Shown: positions 46,716-57,000, numbered from the stretch's first letter. The stretch is DNA of 64,000 bases from an uncultured Opitutales bacterium (GCA_943787575.1 CALSMY010000005.1:1-64000); one strand, 5' to 3'. Notes: generated by a model not told the origin, from the sequence alone. Translations and numbers: made by a program.

Positions 46716-47597
46716 TTATCCACAGTCAGATTTTATAATCCGGACTGAGGCCCAATCACCCATCCTTTTGAATTTAGTTTGGATGTCGCCGTATGGTTTT
46801 AAATTTTTGAAGCAATCACATACCTGTTCGACCTCCGTAGCCAAAATTCCTGAAAGGATAATAATAGAGTTCGGTTTGCTTAAAGAGAGGATTTTCTCTG
46901 CGTTACTTATTAAAATATCTGCCTGGATATTAGCAGTGACATAATCGAATTTTCCGAACGAGGGAATCATCTTGTTTAAATCAATTACCTGAAACTGAAC
47001 ATCGTTTCGTAAATTATTTACACTGGCATTTTCAGAGGAAATCCGAACCGCATCTTCATCATTGTCGAAACCTAGTACATTAGAGAAACCTAGTACTGAT
47101 GCTGCGATGGATAAAATTCCGGAACCACACCCCAAATCAACAAATGAATCTCCACAGATTTTAGAATTTGCGTCATCAACCATGAATTCAATACACATGC
47201 GTGTAGATTCATGATTTCCCGTACCAAATGCCATACCTGGATCTAAAAATAATGCGTGATTGTTTGCGGGGATATTGTAATCATCTTTGAGCCATAAAGG
47301 TACAAGGTGAAAACGGTTATAACTCCATGCTTTAAAGTGCTTTTTGTAAGAATTTTTCCAGTCAGTATCTTGGAGATTTTCTTCAGAGAAATTAAATACA
47401 AGAATATCTTTTAATTCATTTTTAAGTAGTAAAGTTTCATTAAGCATTTCGCTTTGAGAAGCGAAGTATCCAGTTAAAACCATACCATCGGTTAGTTTAT
47501 CTATTTCTACAATCCATGGCGAAGGAGCATGTTCAAAAAGATATCCATCGATATAATCGAGAGAACTTTCAGGGATTGAACTGGTAACTTTAATCAA
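46716..47597 (-). CDS. prmA: Ribosomal protein L11 methyltransferase
   Basis: About 293 residues when started at the TTG 47597, which overlaps the purN stop by 8 bp; the frame is open up to another TTG at 47627. The SAM site VDLGCGSGILSIAA and the family block DPGMAFGTGNHESTR are clear. PrmA trimethylates lysines and the N-terminus of L11. The start is uncertain because no clear ribosome-binding site precedes either TTG. The enzyme is dispensable in E. coli. It is the last gene of the manA-grpE-dnaJ side run. Confidence 0.92.
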   Translation of the reverse strand: MIKVTSSIPESSLDYIDGYLFEHAPSPWIVEIDKLTDGMVLTGYFASQSEMLNETLLLKNELKDILVFNFSEENLQDTDWKNSYKKHFKAWSYNRFHLVPLWLKDDYNIPANNHALFLDPGMAFGTGNHESTRMCIEFMVDDANSKICGDSFVDLGCGSGILSIAASVLGFSNVLGFDNDEDAVRISSENASVNNLRNDVQFQVIDLNKMIPSFGKFDYVTANIQADILISNAEKILSLSKPNSIIILSGILATEVEQVCDCFKNLKPYGDIQTKFKRMGDWASVRIIKSDCG

Positions 47598-48198
47598 GGG
47601 ACTTAGCAATTGAATCAGTATGAGCAATATCTGCGACTACGCTGGGTAATAACATATGTTCAGCGGCATGCACCTTTGCTGTAGTTGATTCGATAGTATC
47701 GGAGGGCATAATACGAACCGGAGCCTGTGCAATAATGGGCCCTCCATCTAATTCAGATGAGACCCAGTGAACAGTGCATCCAGTAATTTTTACACCTGCA
47801 TCCCATGCCTGCTTAATTGCATCTAAACCTCGGAAGCAAGGTAGTAGGCTAGGGTGCAGGTTGATAATATTTGAATTAAATGAATCGATAAATCTTTGAC
47901 TGACAATTTTCATGAAGCCAGCTAGGACAATTAAATCGGGCTGTTTTGATTTAATTGCTGCTATCCAATGATCTTCTTCTTCAATAAATTGGGAAGATTT
48001 ATTCTCCTGAATGGCGGGATATTTACCAAGGTAGGATGCGTGGATGCCTGCTATTTCGGCACATTTTAAAATCCCACTATTTTTTTTATCAGAAAATACT
48101 GCAACTATTTCGGTTGGTCCGAGTAATCCGGCAGAAAAAGAGTCAAGAAGTGCCTGGCAATTTGTTCCATTTCCTGAACCTAAGATTATGGTTTTCAC
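47590..48198 (-). CDS. purN: Phosphoribosylglycinamide formyltransferase (GART)
   Basis: A 202-residue folate-dependent GART that formylates GAR in purine synthesis. The N-terminal GSGNGTNCQALLDS binding loop, the NLHPSLLPCFRG block with the catalytic His, and the GCTVHWVSSELDGGPIIAQ region with the catalytic Asp are all present. It starts 15 bp after hldE-C. No other purine genes are near. Confidence 0.96.
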   Translation of the reverse strand: MKTIILGSGNGTNCQALLDSFSAGLLGPTEIVAVFSDKKNSGILKCAEIAGIHASYLGKYPAIQENKSSQFIEEEDHWIAAIKSKQPDLIVLAGFMKIVSQRFIDSFNSNIINLHPSLLPCFRGLDAIKQAWDAGVKITGCTVHWVSSELDGGPIIAQAPVRIMPSDTIESTTAKVHAAEHMLLPSVVADIAHTDSIAKSLD

Positions 48199-48213
48199 AG
48201 TGTATTTAAAATC

Positions 48214-48711
48214 TTAGTTATTTTTAATAGATTCGACAGTTCGAGAGGTGCTAAAACCTTCAAGAAACGGAACAAAACAAATTTTTGTATTGGCTTCTTC
48301 TAGAGCCTTATGTTCTTCAGGGTTTAAATTATCTAAGGAATAATCTCCAGATTTGGCATAAAAATCAGGCCTAAGTCTTTTTATTTCCTGGGCAAGGTTT
48401 GTACTGTCGAAAAAGAATGTTAAGTTAACTGCTTCTAAAGCACCAAGTAGGTAAGCTCTTTCGTTTTGACTGTAGATGGGTCGGTTAATTCCCTTTATCT
48501 TACGGATACTGGCATCCGAGTTTAAGGCTACCCAAAGTTCGTCGCCTAGAGCAGCGGCTTTTTCAAGAGAGTAAATATGACCGGCGTGGACTAAATCAAA
48601 ACAACCATTTGTTAGAACAATTGATTTGCCTTGTTGCTCTCTTTCTAAACGAATTTTGCAAATTTCCTCAAAGGAGTATGAGTTTTTAACTGGAATCTTG
48701 GTTTCGGACAC
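48214..48711 (-). CDS. D-beta-D-heptose 1-phosphate adenylyltransferase (HldE C-terminal-like)
   Basis: A 165-residue nucleotidyltransferase with the phosphopantetheine adenylyltransferase-type fold. Signatures are TNGCFDLVHAGH (residues 34-45, HxGH loop) and SxTxxxxxI-like ISTS motif at FSTSRTVESI. It would activate ADP-heptose precursors for lipopolysaccharide. It is the stand-alone transferase form; the kinase half (HldE-N/RfaE1) must be elsewhere. It starts 3 bp before the dnaJ stop region and is tightly packed in the run. Confidence 0.9.
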   Translation of the reverse strand: MSETKIPVKNSYSFEEICKIRLEREQQGKSIVLTNGCFDLVHAGHIYSLEKAAALGDELWVALNSDASIRKIKGINRPIYSQNERAYLLGALEAVNLTFFFDSTNLAQEIKRLRPDFYAKSGDYSLDNLNPEEHKALEEANTKICFVPFLEGFSTSRTVESIKNN

Positions 48712-48714
48712 TTT

Positions 48715-49860
48715 TTAATTATCCCCATCAAAAAAACGTTTCGCTTTATCTAATATACCGGATTCAGAGCTTAGATCTTCTTCTCCGCATGAAAGTCCGT
48801 AATCGACTAGCTTCTGTCTTTGTTCTTTGTTTAGATTCTTTGGAACTTCAATAACGATTTTAACATATAAATCTCCCTTATGTGATGGTGATCGTAAGTT
48901 AGGCATCCCCTTGTCCCGTACGCGAAATGTTTTATTGCATGGCGTTCCCGGCGGGATTTTCAGTGTCACTTTACCATCTAATGTGGGAGTTTCAACCGTT
49001 CCCCCGAGGGTCGATAAAGTAAAAGGGATAAAGAGTTCGTGGAACAGATCATCCTCGTCTCTTTCAAAAAGATCGTGTGCTTTGACTTGAACATCGACAT
49101 ACAAATCACCAAATGGACCTTTTTGCGGGCCTGCATCCCCACGATTTCTTGAACAAAGCCTAGAGCCGTCGTTGATACCTGCAGGAATCTTGACTTTTAC
49201 AGAATCGCTGCTTTTTTTACGGCCTTGTCCCGAGCATGAATTACAAGGGTTTTCAATCTTTACACCAGAACCATTGCAGCTTGGACAGGTTCTTCGAATA
49301 CTTATAAATCCTTGATTGGAGGCAACTTGACCAACACCCCCACAAGTGGGGCACATACTCTTGGATGAGCCATCTGCAGAGCCAGAACCTTCACATTTCG
49401 AACACTCAAGGTGCCGAGAGTATTTAATTTCTTTTTCCACTCCACTAGCAGATTGTTCCAAAGAGATTGACACGGTGACTCGCAAATCATTTCCGCTAAC
49501 CCCCTCAGAGGCTCTGCCTCCGCCTCCTCCAAAAAAGTCTTCGAATATACTACCAAAGCCACCACCGCCTCCACCACCACCGAAAACATCTTTAAATAAA
49601 TCAAAGGGATCAACGCCTCCAGATGAGTGGCCACCTCGAAATGCATCGTGCCCGAATTGATCGTACTTTGATCGCTTCTCAGGATCTTTTAGTATATCGA
49701 AAGCAGCAGAAATTTCCTTAAATTTTTCTTCCGCTTCCTTATTCCCTGGGTTTTTATCAGGATGAAATTGAATGGCTAATTTGCGATAGGCCTTTTTAAT
49801 TTCTGAGTCAGAGGCGTCTCGGTTTACACCTAACACCTGATAGAAGTCCTTATCTGCCAT
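48715..49860 (-). CDS. dnaJ: Chaperone DnaJ
   Basis: A 381-residue type I DnaJ. The J domain has HPD at 33-35. A Gly/Phe-rich linker ([20 protein letters not shown]) follows, then four CxxCxGxG zinc motifs ([24 protein letters not shown] and CNSCSGQG) and C-terminal substrate-binding domains. It stimulates DnaK ATPase and binds unfolded proteins. It follows grpE by 37 bp; dnaK is not in the window. This is a normal full-length version. Confidence 0.97.
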   Translation of the reverse strand: MADKDFYQVLGVNRDASDSEIKKAYRKLAIQFHPDKNPGNKEAEEKFKEISAAFDILKDPEKRSKYDQFGHDAFRGGHSSGGVDPFDLFKDVFGGGGGGGGFGSIFEDFFGGGGGRASEGVSGNDLRVTVSISLEQSASGVEKEIKYSRHLECSKCEGSGSADGSSKSMCPTCGGVGQVASNQGFISIRRTCPSCNGSGVKIENPCNSCSGQGRKKSSDSVKVKIPAGINDGSRLCSRNRGDAGPQKGPFGDLYVDVQVKAHDLFERDEDDLFHELFIPFTLSTLGGTVETPTLDGKVTLKIPPGTPCNKTFRVRDKGMPNLRSPSHKGDLYVKIVIEVPKNLNKEQRQKLVDYGLSCGEEDLSSESGILDKAKRFFDGDN

Positions 49861-49897
49861 AATATGGTTTTTAAATTTTAAATTTTTATCAATTCAA

Positions 49898-50473
49898 TCA
49901 GTCTGGAGCCTGATCTTTACTCTTCTGCGAAATAATTACACTGGCAGGTCTGATCAAGTGATCTTTTAAACGATATCCGATTCGAATTATTTTTAGGACA
50001 GTATCTTCCTCTTCGCTCTCTTCGTGTCCTATAGCTTCATGAATATTGGGATCAAATTGCCCCCCTGTTTCTTCAATGCAAACTAGGCCATATTCTCCTA
50101 AAACATTTTGAAGCTGGTTGGTTGCCATGTTGAAGCCGTTGACAATGGGACCATCAGGATCAAATTTAGTTGCCTCACTCATTCCCATCTTAAATGCGTC
50201 AATTACCGGAAGTAAATCTTCGATAAGTTGTAGGCGTGCCCTTTGTATAGACTCTTCCCTATCTCGAATAGATCTTTTTTTAAGGTTTTCTAAATCCGCG
50301 AAGGTTCGCAAGTATTTAGACTGTAGGTCCTCCTGCTTACTGTAAGCTTCGTGGAGACGGGTCTTGAGCATGGTTGGATTCTCCTCTAGTTCCTGGTCCG
50401 AATCCCCGTTTTCTTCTACAGGAGGTTCGTTCTGATTGTTGTCTGAATCCGTTAAATCTTCTTTGTCTTCCAT
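49898..50473 (-). CDS. grpE: Nucleotide exchange factor GrpE
   Basis: About 191 residues from the ATG at 50473 (the frame is open to 50491). It has an acidic, disordered N-terminus, a long coiled-coil helix (about residues 40-90, ending in LENLKKRSIRDREE), and the C-terminal GrpE fold with ETGGQFDPNIHEAIGHEES and the beta-hairpin region RIGYRLKDHLIRPASVIIS. It releases ADP from DnaK. It stands upstream of dnaJ, the usual pair. Confidence 0.96.
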   Translation of the reverse strand: MEDKEDLTDSDNNQNEPPVEENGDSDQELEENPTMLKTRLHEAYSKQEDLQSKYLRTFADLENLKKRSIRDREESIQRARLQLIEDLLPVIDAFKMGMSEATKFDPDGPIVNGFNMATNQLQNVLGEYGLVCIEETGGQFDPNIHEAIGHEESEEEDTVLKIIRIGYRLKDHLIRPASVIISQKSKDQAPD

Positions 50474-50555
50474 GATTAAGGTTTTGAGCACAAAAGGGAT
50501 GAGTAAATCTAATCTCTAAATTTAGGTCAACATGAATGAAATCATAACTAAAACC

Positions 50556-51527
50556 TTAATTTGAATTTGTTTGGGGAATAAAGAAGTTGTCCGTTAAAAT
50601 CATTTCTCCTGGTTGATTAATTTGAACTTCACAATCCTCTGCGTAGGGCGAAAGTGCAAGGGTACCTGCAGGGATGACTTCCTTTCCAACCGAAATATCA
50701 GAAAAAAGTGGATTTAGGATCATACATTGCTGATTCAAGTTCTTTAGCTTGAGTTTCATGGGCTCAGGAAATGTAAACTTTCTTATTCTAAAGTGATTAC
50801 ATTCGGCCAGTAATTGAACTTGAGAGTGTTCAGAGGAAATAATTTCGGGTTCGAAATCGTTGAAATTAATACACCTTAACGATTCTTCAATATGGAGTTT
50901 TCTGGTACATCCAGTCTTGCCTGTCCTTCCCCAATCATAAACCCGATAGGTTGTATCAGAATTTTGTTGAATTTCCAATATGAGATTCCCACCATCAATT
51001 GCATGTATAGATCCGCTTTTAACCAATATGGAGTCCCCATTAGATGAGTTAATGCGGTGGCAGACTGTTTCTAACTTGTTTTCCTTGAGGGCTTTAATAA
51101 ATTTCTCCTTGGTTGTTCCAGATTTAAGACCTACAAATAGTCCAGCTTGGGCTGAGCTATGAGCAACATACCAATTTTCAGTTTTCGGTTCTCCGGACAT
51201 TAAGTCAGCAACAGATTCTGGAGGATGGACCTGTAGACTGAGGCGTTCTCTACAATCTAACCATTTAACCAAAACTGGAAATTTGTCCTCTACATTCCAA
51301 CCAGGCCCCATGATGCAATGGTGCTGTTCCTGGAGCAATTCACGCAATGTAATAGATTCACCATCAGAATGAGTTAGTACAGACTGACAATCGTCTCTAT
51401 CGACGATTTCCCAGGATTCTCCGATATTTTGCTTAACTGGAATATTTCTTCCTAAAATAGTCTCTAATGCACGTCCTCCCCATATTCGTTCAAAATAATG
51501 AGGTTCAAACTTGAAAATTTTGTGCAT
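50556..51527 (-). CDS. manA: Mannose-6-phosphate isomerase (type I)
   Basis: A 323-residue cupin-fold zinc isomerase (mannose 6-phosphate to fructose 6-phosphate). Metal ligands are visible in QVHP (residues 99-102), TENWYV and the IHAIDGG block. The short length fits the Bacillus-type ManA. It would feed GDP-mannose or sugar catabolism. It lies about 80 bp upstream of grpE on the same strand, and may be separately transcribed. Confidence 0.93.
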   Translation of the reverse strand: MHKIFKFEPHYFERIWGGRALETILGRNIPVKQNIGESWEIVDRDDCQSVLTHSDGESITLRELLQEQHHCIMGPGWNVEDKFPVLVKWLDCRERLSLQVHPPESVADLMSGEPKTENWYVAHSSAQAGLFVGLKSGTTKEKFIKALKENKLETVCHRINSSNGDSILVKSGSIHAIDGGNLILEIQQNSDTTYRVYDWGRTGKTGCTRKLHIEESLRCINFNDFEPEIISSEHSQVQLLAECNHFRIRKFTFPEPMKLKLKNLNQQCMILNPLFSDISVGKEVIPAGTLALSPYAEDCEVQINQPGEMILTDNFFIPQTNSN

Positions 51528-51594
51528 TACAGTTTCAATACTCCTATGTGTGGTGAAATTCGGATGTGGTGATTAATACGCCCAAAATATACTA

Positions 51595-54187
51595 GTGGCA
51601 AACGTATCTGCTAAAAACAAAAAAGGAAGTGGTCTGACAGATTTGTCGCCAGTTCAAAGGAAGGGCTGGGGTTTCTTCTTAGCCATTCTATCCTTATTGA
51701 GTTTGGTATCTTTTATAGATTATAATCCCTCCAATTACCATAATTTCCCTCCCGATGGCCCCGCTCCGGTCTTGGGTCAAGTGGGCTTGTTAATTGCTCG
51801 ATATGTTTTTGCACTTTTGGGGATATCCGCGTGGTTATTACCTTGGACCCTAGGAGTTTTCTCTTGGCTTTGTTTGAAACCAAGTACAAAGCAGCAAAAA
51901 TTTCAAAAATTATTCCCTCTTCCTTTTGTAATTATTTCAATTTGCCTAATAGCTAACCTTCGTGATTTTTCATCGATCGAAGATTCCGGTTCACCGCTTT
52001 TCGATCAGTCAGTTTGGGAACATGGCGCTGGTGGTGCTCTTGGTTCATGGATGTTTTCTGGTATTCCACTTCTGGGGGAATCTACGCAACAAAGTGGTGG
52101 ATTTTTAAAAGTTTGGATAGGTGGTGTAGGAACTTGGCTACTTGCCATTTTAATGATGGTTTCCTCATTGGCTTTTCATTTTTCCATTGGAGTGGAGAAG
52201 GTACAAAACTCTATGGTCTTTTTGTTAGGTCTTTTCTCATCGCTGAAAAGAAACGGAGAAAAAACAAACGAAGACGAATGCTCACTCGACAATTCCTGAC
52301 AAAGATAAAAATGTTGATGAATCCACATCCATTTGGGACAAGATATTTTCTTTTAAAAAAGACAGAGGCGAAGATGCCTTGTTTGGTGATGTTTCTCGTC
52401 AGAGCACTGAACTCAAAGACCCTCTTCAATCATCCACAGGATCTACGCATCTTAAGAAAACTAAATCTCCCCAAATTGATGAAGGAAAACCTAAGGAAGA
52501 AAATGTAGAGCCTAATACAGCTCTGGAAGAGCCACCTGCTTCAATTTCAAAGAAAAAAGAATTGGAAGTGGGCAAATCTAAGGATGAAGTTCTTTTGGAT
52601 GATGGGTTTAAGGTGGTAAGAGCCGAAAAAACAGAAAAATCTACAGACCTATTTCCTGAGAGGAAGGGGGATTATAAATTTCCCACTCTTGAATTATTGA
52701 TGGAACCTCCTGAAATTTCATCCGGTGGAGATGAAGATCATATGATCAAAGCGAAGAGGTTAAAGGAGACATTGCATGAGTTTAAAATCGATGTTGAAAT
52801 TGGGGAAGTTCATACAGGACCTGTTATCACTCGTTATGATATCCATCCAGCGGCCGGCGTACGGGTGGAAAAAATTGCTAATTTAGACAAAAATTTGGCA
52901 ATGGCTTTAATGGCTGATGGAGTGCGCATACTTGCTCCAGTACCTGGCAAAGGATGTGTCGGTGTGGAAGTTCCCAATGATATATCGGCTCCTGTTTGCC
53001 TTAAAGAAATCCTGCAATCAAAAGCTTGGGCCGATGCTAATGCTGAAATCCCTATTGTTTTAGGTAAAGAAGCTAGTGGGAAGCCTCTGGTAGCGGATTT
53101 AACCAAGATGCCTCATTTATTGGTCGCTGGGTCTACAGGGTCGGGGAAGACCGTCTGTATCAACGCGATCATCGCTTCTTTATGTTATCATTCTAGTCCA
53201 GAAGATGTAAGGTTCATCATGGTGGATCCCAAAATTGTGGAAATGAAAGTCTACAACGATTTACCCCATATGCTTATTCCGGTGGTCACGGAACCTAAGA
53301 AAGTTCCTGGTGCTTTAAAATGGTTATTGGCTGAAATGGAGCGCCGTTATCAAATTTTTTCAAAAGTAGGAGTTCGTAATATTGCGGGTTTCAATGCGAA
53401 AATTCTAAAAGACAAAGAAGAAAAGGAAAAGGCTCAGCTTCTGGACGCGGAGATGACGGCAGAAGAAAGAGCTGCTCTTTCATCGATTCAAGTTCCCAGG
53501 GATGACGATGTCTTAGAAATTCCTGAAAATAAATTGCCCTACATTGTTTGCATTATTGATGAACTGGCTGATTTAATGATGGTAGCACAAGCAGATGTAG
53601 AAACAGGAATCGCTCGTCTTGCCCAATTGGCTCGAGCAGCAGGCATACACCTTATCATTGCTACTCAGAGGCCTTCTGTAAATGTTATCACTGGCGTGAT
53701 TAAAGCGAACTTGCCCAGTAGGATATCATTTCGTGTAGCATCCTACCGTGATAGCCAGACAATTTTGGATGGAAAGGGTGCTGAATCTTTGATCGGCAAA
53801 GGAGATATGCTTTTTATCCCTCCGGGTAGTGCGAGTTTTATGAGAGCACAAGGAGCTTTTGTTAGCGATGAAGAAATAAACGGGATTGTAGATTACTTAA
53901 AAGTTAATGGTCCCCCTCAAATTATAGAAGAAGTTAGGGAGCAAATTGATTCTGCTGGAGAAGACGATGTCTTAGGAGCTGGAGATGGTGAATCTGACGA
54001 TGATCCAATGTTAAAAAAGGCTGTGGAAATTATTCGCACAACCAAGCGAGCATCGACTTCAAATCTTCAGCGTAAATTAAGTATTGGATATAATCGGGCA
54101 GCAAGAATTATGGACGAATTGGAAGATCGTGGAATTGTCGGCCCGGACTTACCTGGTCAAGGAAGAGAAATTCTCATGGATCTTTAA
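51595..54187 (+). pseudogene. ftsK: DNA translocase FtsK/SpoIIIE family (frame broken)
   Basis: The first frame (GTG 51595 to 52299) gives four membrane helices. The second (read from about 52260 to 54187) gives a linker, the alpha and beta motor domains with Walker A GSTGSGKT, the Walker B region IIDELADLMM, and a winged-helix gamma domain at the end (NLQRKLSIGYNRAARIMDELED). The two are joined by removing one A from the A6 run at 52259-52264, giving EKQTKTNAHSTIPDKD as a plausible linker. The gene is normally essential for chromosome segregation, so the break may be a sequencing error or slippage. Confidence 0.9.
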
Positions 54188-54255
54188 ATATTTGAAATTC
54201 TCACCTTGATCATCTTTGAATTTACTGAAAATGTGCTTACTAAACATAATATACG

Positions 54256-55086
54256 ATGGCCATTGGACAAAAACTTGAAGAAGCAAGAAATAGAAAAGGT
54301 ATATCCATACGAGAAGCATCAGAATCTACCAAGATTCGCGGTGACTTTTTGACTTCATTTGAAGCAGGTAAATTCGATCTTCAACTTCCAGAAGTTTACT
54401 TGCGTGGATTTATTCGTGTTTATGCACGATTTTTAGGCATAGATCCTGAGTCTGCAGTTGATGATTTAAATCTAGAAATTGGTGGAGATAAAAGTCGTTC
54501 CATTAAAAAACCAATTGGTAAAATTGGTGGCTCTGAAACATCCGATTCATCAAAGGATTTTAGTTCGGCTGATCACGGGGGAATGACAAGAGCCAAGGCT
54601 TCGCTTTCATCATCTAAAAATCCATTCATTTATATTGGATTAATTTCTGGAGGGTTTGTACTTTTTGCTATTATTCTAATTGTAATCTTTTCCTCGGGTG
54701 ATCAAGAAATGGATTCAGGTTCTCTAGAACCAAATGATTTGTCTAAATCCTCGGTTCGGGAAACTGTACCCAAGCCTAGCAATACTCAAAGATCAATTGA
54801 TAGCGCCAATACATCTGATTTAAATTCAGAGGATTTGATGCTTAAACTTGCTACTTTTGGCCCTATTGAAAGACTCATTATTAGTGACGAAGGAAAGTCA
54901 CCAAAAGTGTTCCATGAATTTAAAAATCTTAGCAAGGGGTGGGAAAAATCTATACCCTTTAGTAAAAGTTTTAGATGCTACAGTTCATCTCTTGAACATG
55001 TTAGGTTCGCCGTGGATGACGGATTAGAAAAACAAGTTAACGGCCAAGGGGCAGGAAACTTTAGTTGGTCTGCAGAGAAAAACTAG
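54256..55086 (+). CDS. RodZ-like helix-turn-helix membrane protein
   Basis: A 276-residue protein. The N-terminal HTH_25 domain (residues ~3-70, IGQKLEEARNRKGISIREASESTKI, then LPEVYLRGFIRVYARFLGID) is followed by a Ser/Lys-rich linker, one membrane helix (about 124-146) and a periplasmic tail with a weak beta-domain. RodZ links MreB to the cell-wall machinery. It follows ftsK closely, but the N-terminal domain alone is shared by several RodZ-type proteins, so the exact partner is uncertain. Confidence 0.85.
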   Translation: MAIGQKLEEARNRKGISIREASESTKIRGDFLTSFEAGKFDLQLPEVYLRGFIRVYARFLGIDPESAVDDLNLEIGGDKSRSIKKPIGKIGGSETSDSSKDFSSADHGGMTRAKASLSSSKNPFIYIGLISGGFVLFAIILIVIFSSGDQEMDSGSLEPNDLSKSSVRETVPKPSNTQRSIDSANTSDLNSEDLMLKLATFGPIERLIISDEGKSPKVFHEFKNLSKGWEKSIPFSKSFRCYSSSLEHVRFAVDDGLEKQVNGQGAGNFSWSAEKN

Positions 55087-55094
55087 AAAAAGAA

Positions 55095-56249
55095 TTAAGC
55101 AACTGCTAATGCAGCGTGCTTCATGAACCAGTACCAATTTTTCCCTTTGAGGAGTGCGGAAAATTGAACAGGAACATTTTTACCTGATTTGTGTACAAGG
55201 TTGATATTGAGATCCATCACATTCTTACCCTTCATTATCTTAGATGCACCTTCAAGTGCGATAGAACTATCTTGAGTAGCAACAAAATTAATGAAAGGCT
55301 CATCCTGCAGTTGCTTTTGCGGATAGCCTAATAATTCTGAGATGTGAGAAGTGTTGCCATGAAAGTGCAACTCACCATCAATTAATTCAATAATTCCTGA
55401 GTATTCAGCGTGTTGGGTCAGGCGATCCAGGGAAAAGTGCCTCTCGGTTGTGAAAACAGAACCTTCTTGGGCGAATTGACTGTTCTGATAATGTTTAGGG
55501 GTGAGGTTTACCCTTTTCTTAAAAGCTCTGTGAAAGTAGTGAACGCTCTCGAAACCGCAGGCATCAGAGACTCTCTTAACGCTTACTTTCGAACCTGAAA
55601 GCATTTTCTTTGCTTGATCGATTCGGGTTTGGATTAAATCTTCAGTCGGGCTAATTTTGAAAGTGGTCTTGTATAGAGAAGCAAATCGACTCGTACTAAG
55701 TTTCATGATGCCTGCCATATCTTCAATTTTCCAGTTTTTGGAATATTTTTCATGGATTTCTGCACGCAAATCACGGAGTTTTTGTGCATGATCGGGTAAA
55801 GTTTCTACGAAATTGTGATTTGTTAGACGATGGGTTTTGGCAAGCAATTCTAAAATCTGAGCATACACGATACTCTCCCAGTTAAAATTTTTAGTTTTAA
55901 TTTCTACCTGTATTTTAGAAATTATACTGTCAGCAAAATGAACCTGCAATGGTTTTAACACAATGTTGGGTTCAATACATGATAAGGTTGCCACCTTTGA
56001 GGCATCCTTACCTTTAAAGGTTACTTTTGAATAAACTAACGCACCGTTGCCTTGTGAGTTAATAACCAAAGGAATACTTGGGCTTCTTAATAAAATGGAT
56101 CCTGCGTTAACTTCGTGAAGGGATTCGTTGATCTCTAAAAGTGCTGTACTTTTAAATAAGAAAAATTCAAAAGCCTTATCGTTTTGAGTAAGAGACAAAG
56201 GTTGAATTTCGTCTTTTGTAGATGAAATGATGGATGTTTTAGTTTTCAT
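55095..56249 (-). CDS. AraC-family regulator with a C-terminal PAS domain
   Basis: A 384-residue regulator. The N-terminal ~150 residues form a beta-rich sensor part. The double HTH is at about residues 170-260 (NWKIEDMAGIMKLSTSRFASLYKTTF, then VSDACGFESVHYFHRAFKKRVNLTPKHY). A PAS-like domain follows (about 275-378: GIIELIDGELHFHG and SELLGYPQKQL). A sensor after the HTH is an unusual order for this family. Targets are unknown. Confidence 0.88.
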   Translation of the reverse strand: MKTKTSIISSTKDEIQPLSLTQNDKAFEFFLFKSTALLEINESLHEVNAGSILLRSPSIPLVINSQGNGALVYSKVTFKGKDASKVATLSCIEPNIVLKPLQVHFADSIISKIQVEIKTKNFNWESIVYAQILELLAKTHRLTNHNFVETLPDHAQKLRDLRAEIHEKYSKNWKIEDMAGIMKLSTSRFASLYKTTFKISPTEDLIQTRIDQAKKMLSGSKVSVKRVSDACGFESVHYFHRAFKKRVNLTPKHYQNSQFAQEGSVFTTERHFSLDRLTQHAEYSGIIELIDGELHFHGNTSHISELLGYPQKQLQDEPFINFVATQDSSIALEGASKIMKGKNVMDLNINLVHKSGKNVPVQFSALLKGKNWYWFMKHAALAVA

Positions 56250-56318
56250 AGGGCAATGAAATTATGAAAGACCAAATTTGATTAAGAACAAGCAAATACT
56301 TTTTGATTCGTTTGCGAA

Positions 56319-56621
56319 TTATTGGTCCGCATCTGGGTCTGAACACTTGGGTCCTTTAAGGGCATCTTTTTGTCCGACTAATTGAGGATACTCTTCAGCT
56401 TTTTCATTTAACTCAATCCATTCCTGAAGTTCTTCAGGGACATCCATATCAGGGAAGATTGCCTCAACGGGGCATTCATCCATGCATGCGTTGCAATCGA
56501 TGCAAGCTTCCGGGTTGATGTAGAGCCGATCAGGAAGCTCGTGGAAAGCGTCTACCGGGCATACGGAGACGCAGCTTGTAAATTTACAGTCAACACATTT
56601 TTCAGTAACTACGTAGGTCAT
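56319..56621 (-). CDS. fdxA: 7Fe-type ferredoxin (FdxA family)
   Basis: A 100-residue dicluster ferredoxin. Cysteines at 9, 12, 17, 21, 40, 43, 46 and 50 match the Azotobacter FdI plan: the [3Fe-4S] cluster by Cys9, Cys17 and Cys50, the [4Fe-4S] cluster by Cys21, Cys40, Cys43 and Cys46, with Cys12 as the extra conserved one. An acidic C-terminal extension completes the protein. It is a low-potential electron carrier. It follows the glutaredoxin gene by 15 bp. Confidence 0.93.
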   Translation of the reverse strand: MTYVVTEKCVDCKFTSCVSVCPVDAFHELPDRLYINPEACIDCNACMDECPVEAIFPDMDVPEELQEWIELNEKAEEYPQLVGQKDALKGPKCSDPDADQ

Positions 56622-56636
56622 GATTTAAGGATTAGG

Positions 56637-56981
56637 TTAAAAGAATCGAACAGGAGATGGATTTTCTTCAGCCATACGACGATGCTCCTCATCAGAGCAA
56701 GCAGAATCTATCGGAGCTTCCGGTTTTTGTTCATTAGATTCAACAAGTTTGTTGGATGTTAAATAGTTTTCGACTTCTTCACCACTTACATCGGTAAGCA
56801 TAACACCATCAACTTCTACGCAAGGTTGGTTAGTTTGACCGGTTTTTTCCACCATCTCTGCAAAAAGATGTTGATTATTGATAATGTCGAGATCTTCGTA
56901 TTCCAAGGAATATTTGTCCATGATTGCCCGAACGCCCATGCTCCAACCGCACTGAGGCTTTAAATATGCTTTGATTTTCAT
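56637..56981 (-). CDS. Glutaredoxin-like protein with CGWS active site
   Basis: A 114-residue thioredoxin-fold protein. The active site is Cys11-Gly-Trp-Ser14 (monothiol, like CGFS proteins but with Trp). The TNQPCVEVDGVMLTDVSGEE region holds the glutathione-binding Pro and the conserved Asp/Gly. The C-terminal ~40 residues are an unrelated charged tail with DSACSDEEHRRMAEENPSPV. It pairs with the ferredoxin gene; this may point to iron-sulfur cluster handling. Confidence 0.85.
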   Translation of the reverse strand: MKIKAYLKPQCGWSMGVRAIMDKYSLEYEDLDIINNQHLFAEMVEKTGQTNQPCVEVDGVMLTDVSGEEVENYLTSNKLVESNEQKPEAPIDSACSDEEHRRMAEENPSPVRFF

Positions 56982-57000
56982 ATTTTCCTTTTATCACTTT

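Noticed and set aside
49520-49600. GCC/ACC-rich short repeats as a CRISPR or tandem repeat
   Set aside because: They encode the Gly/Phe-rich linker of DnaJ and are ordinary for that gene.
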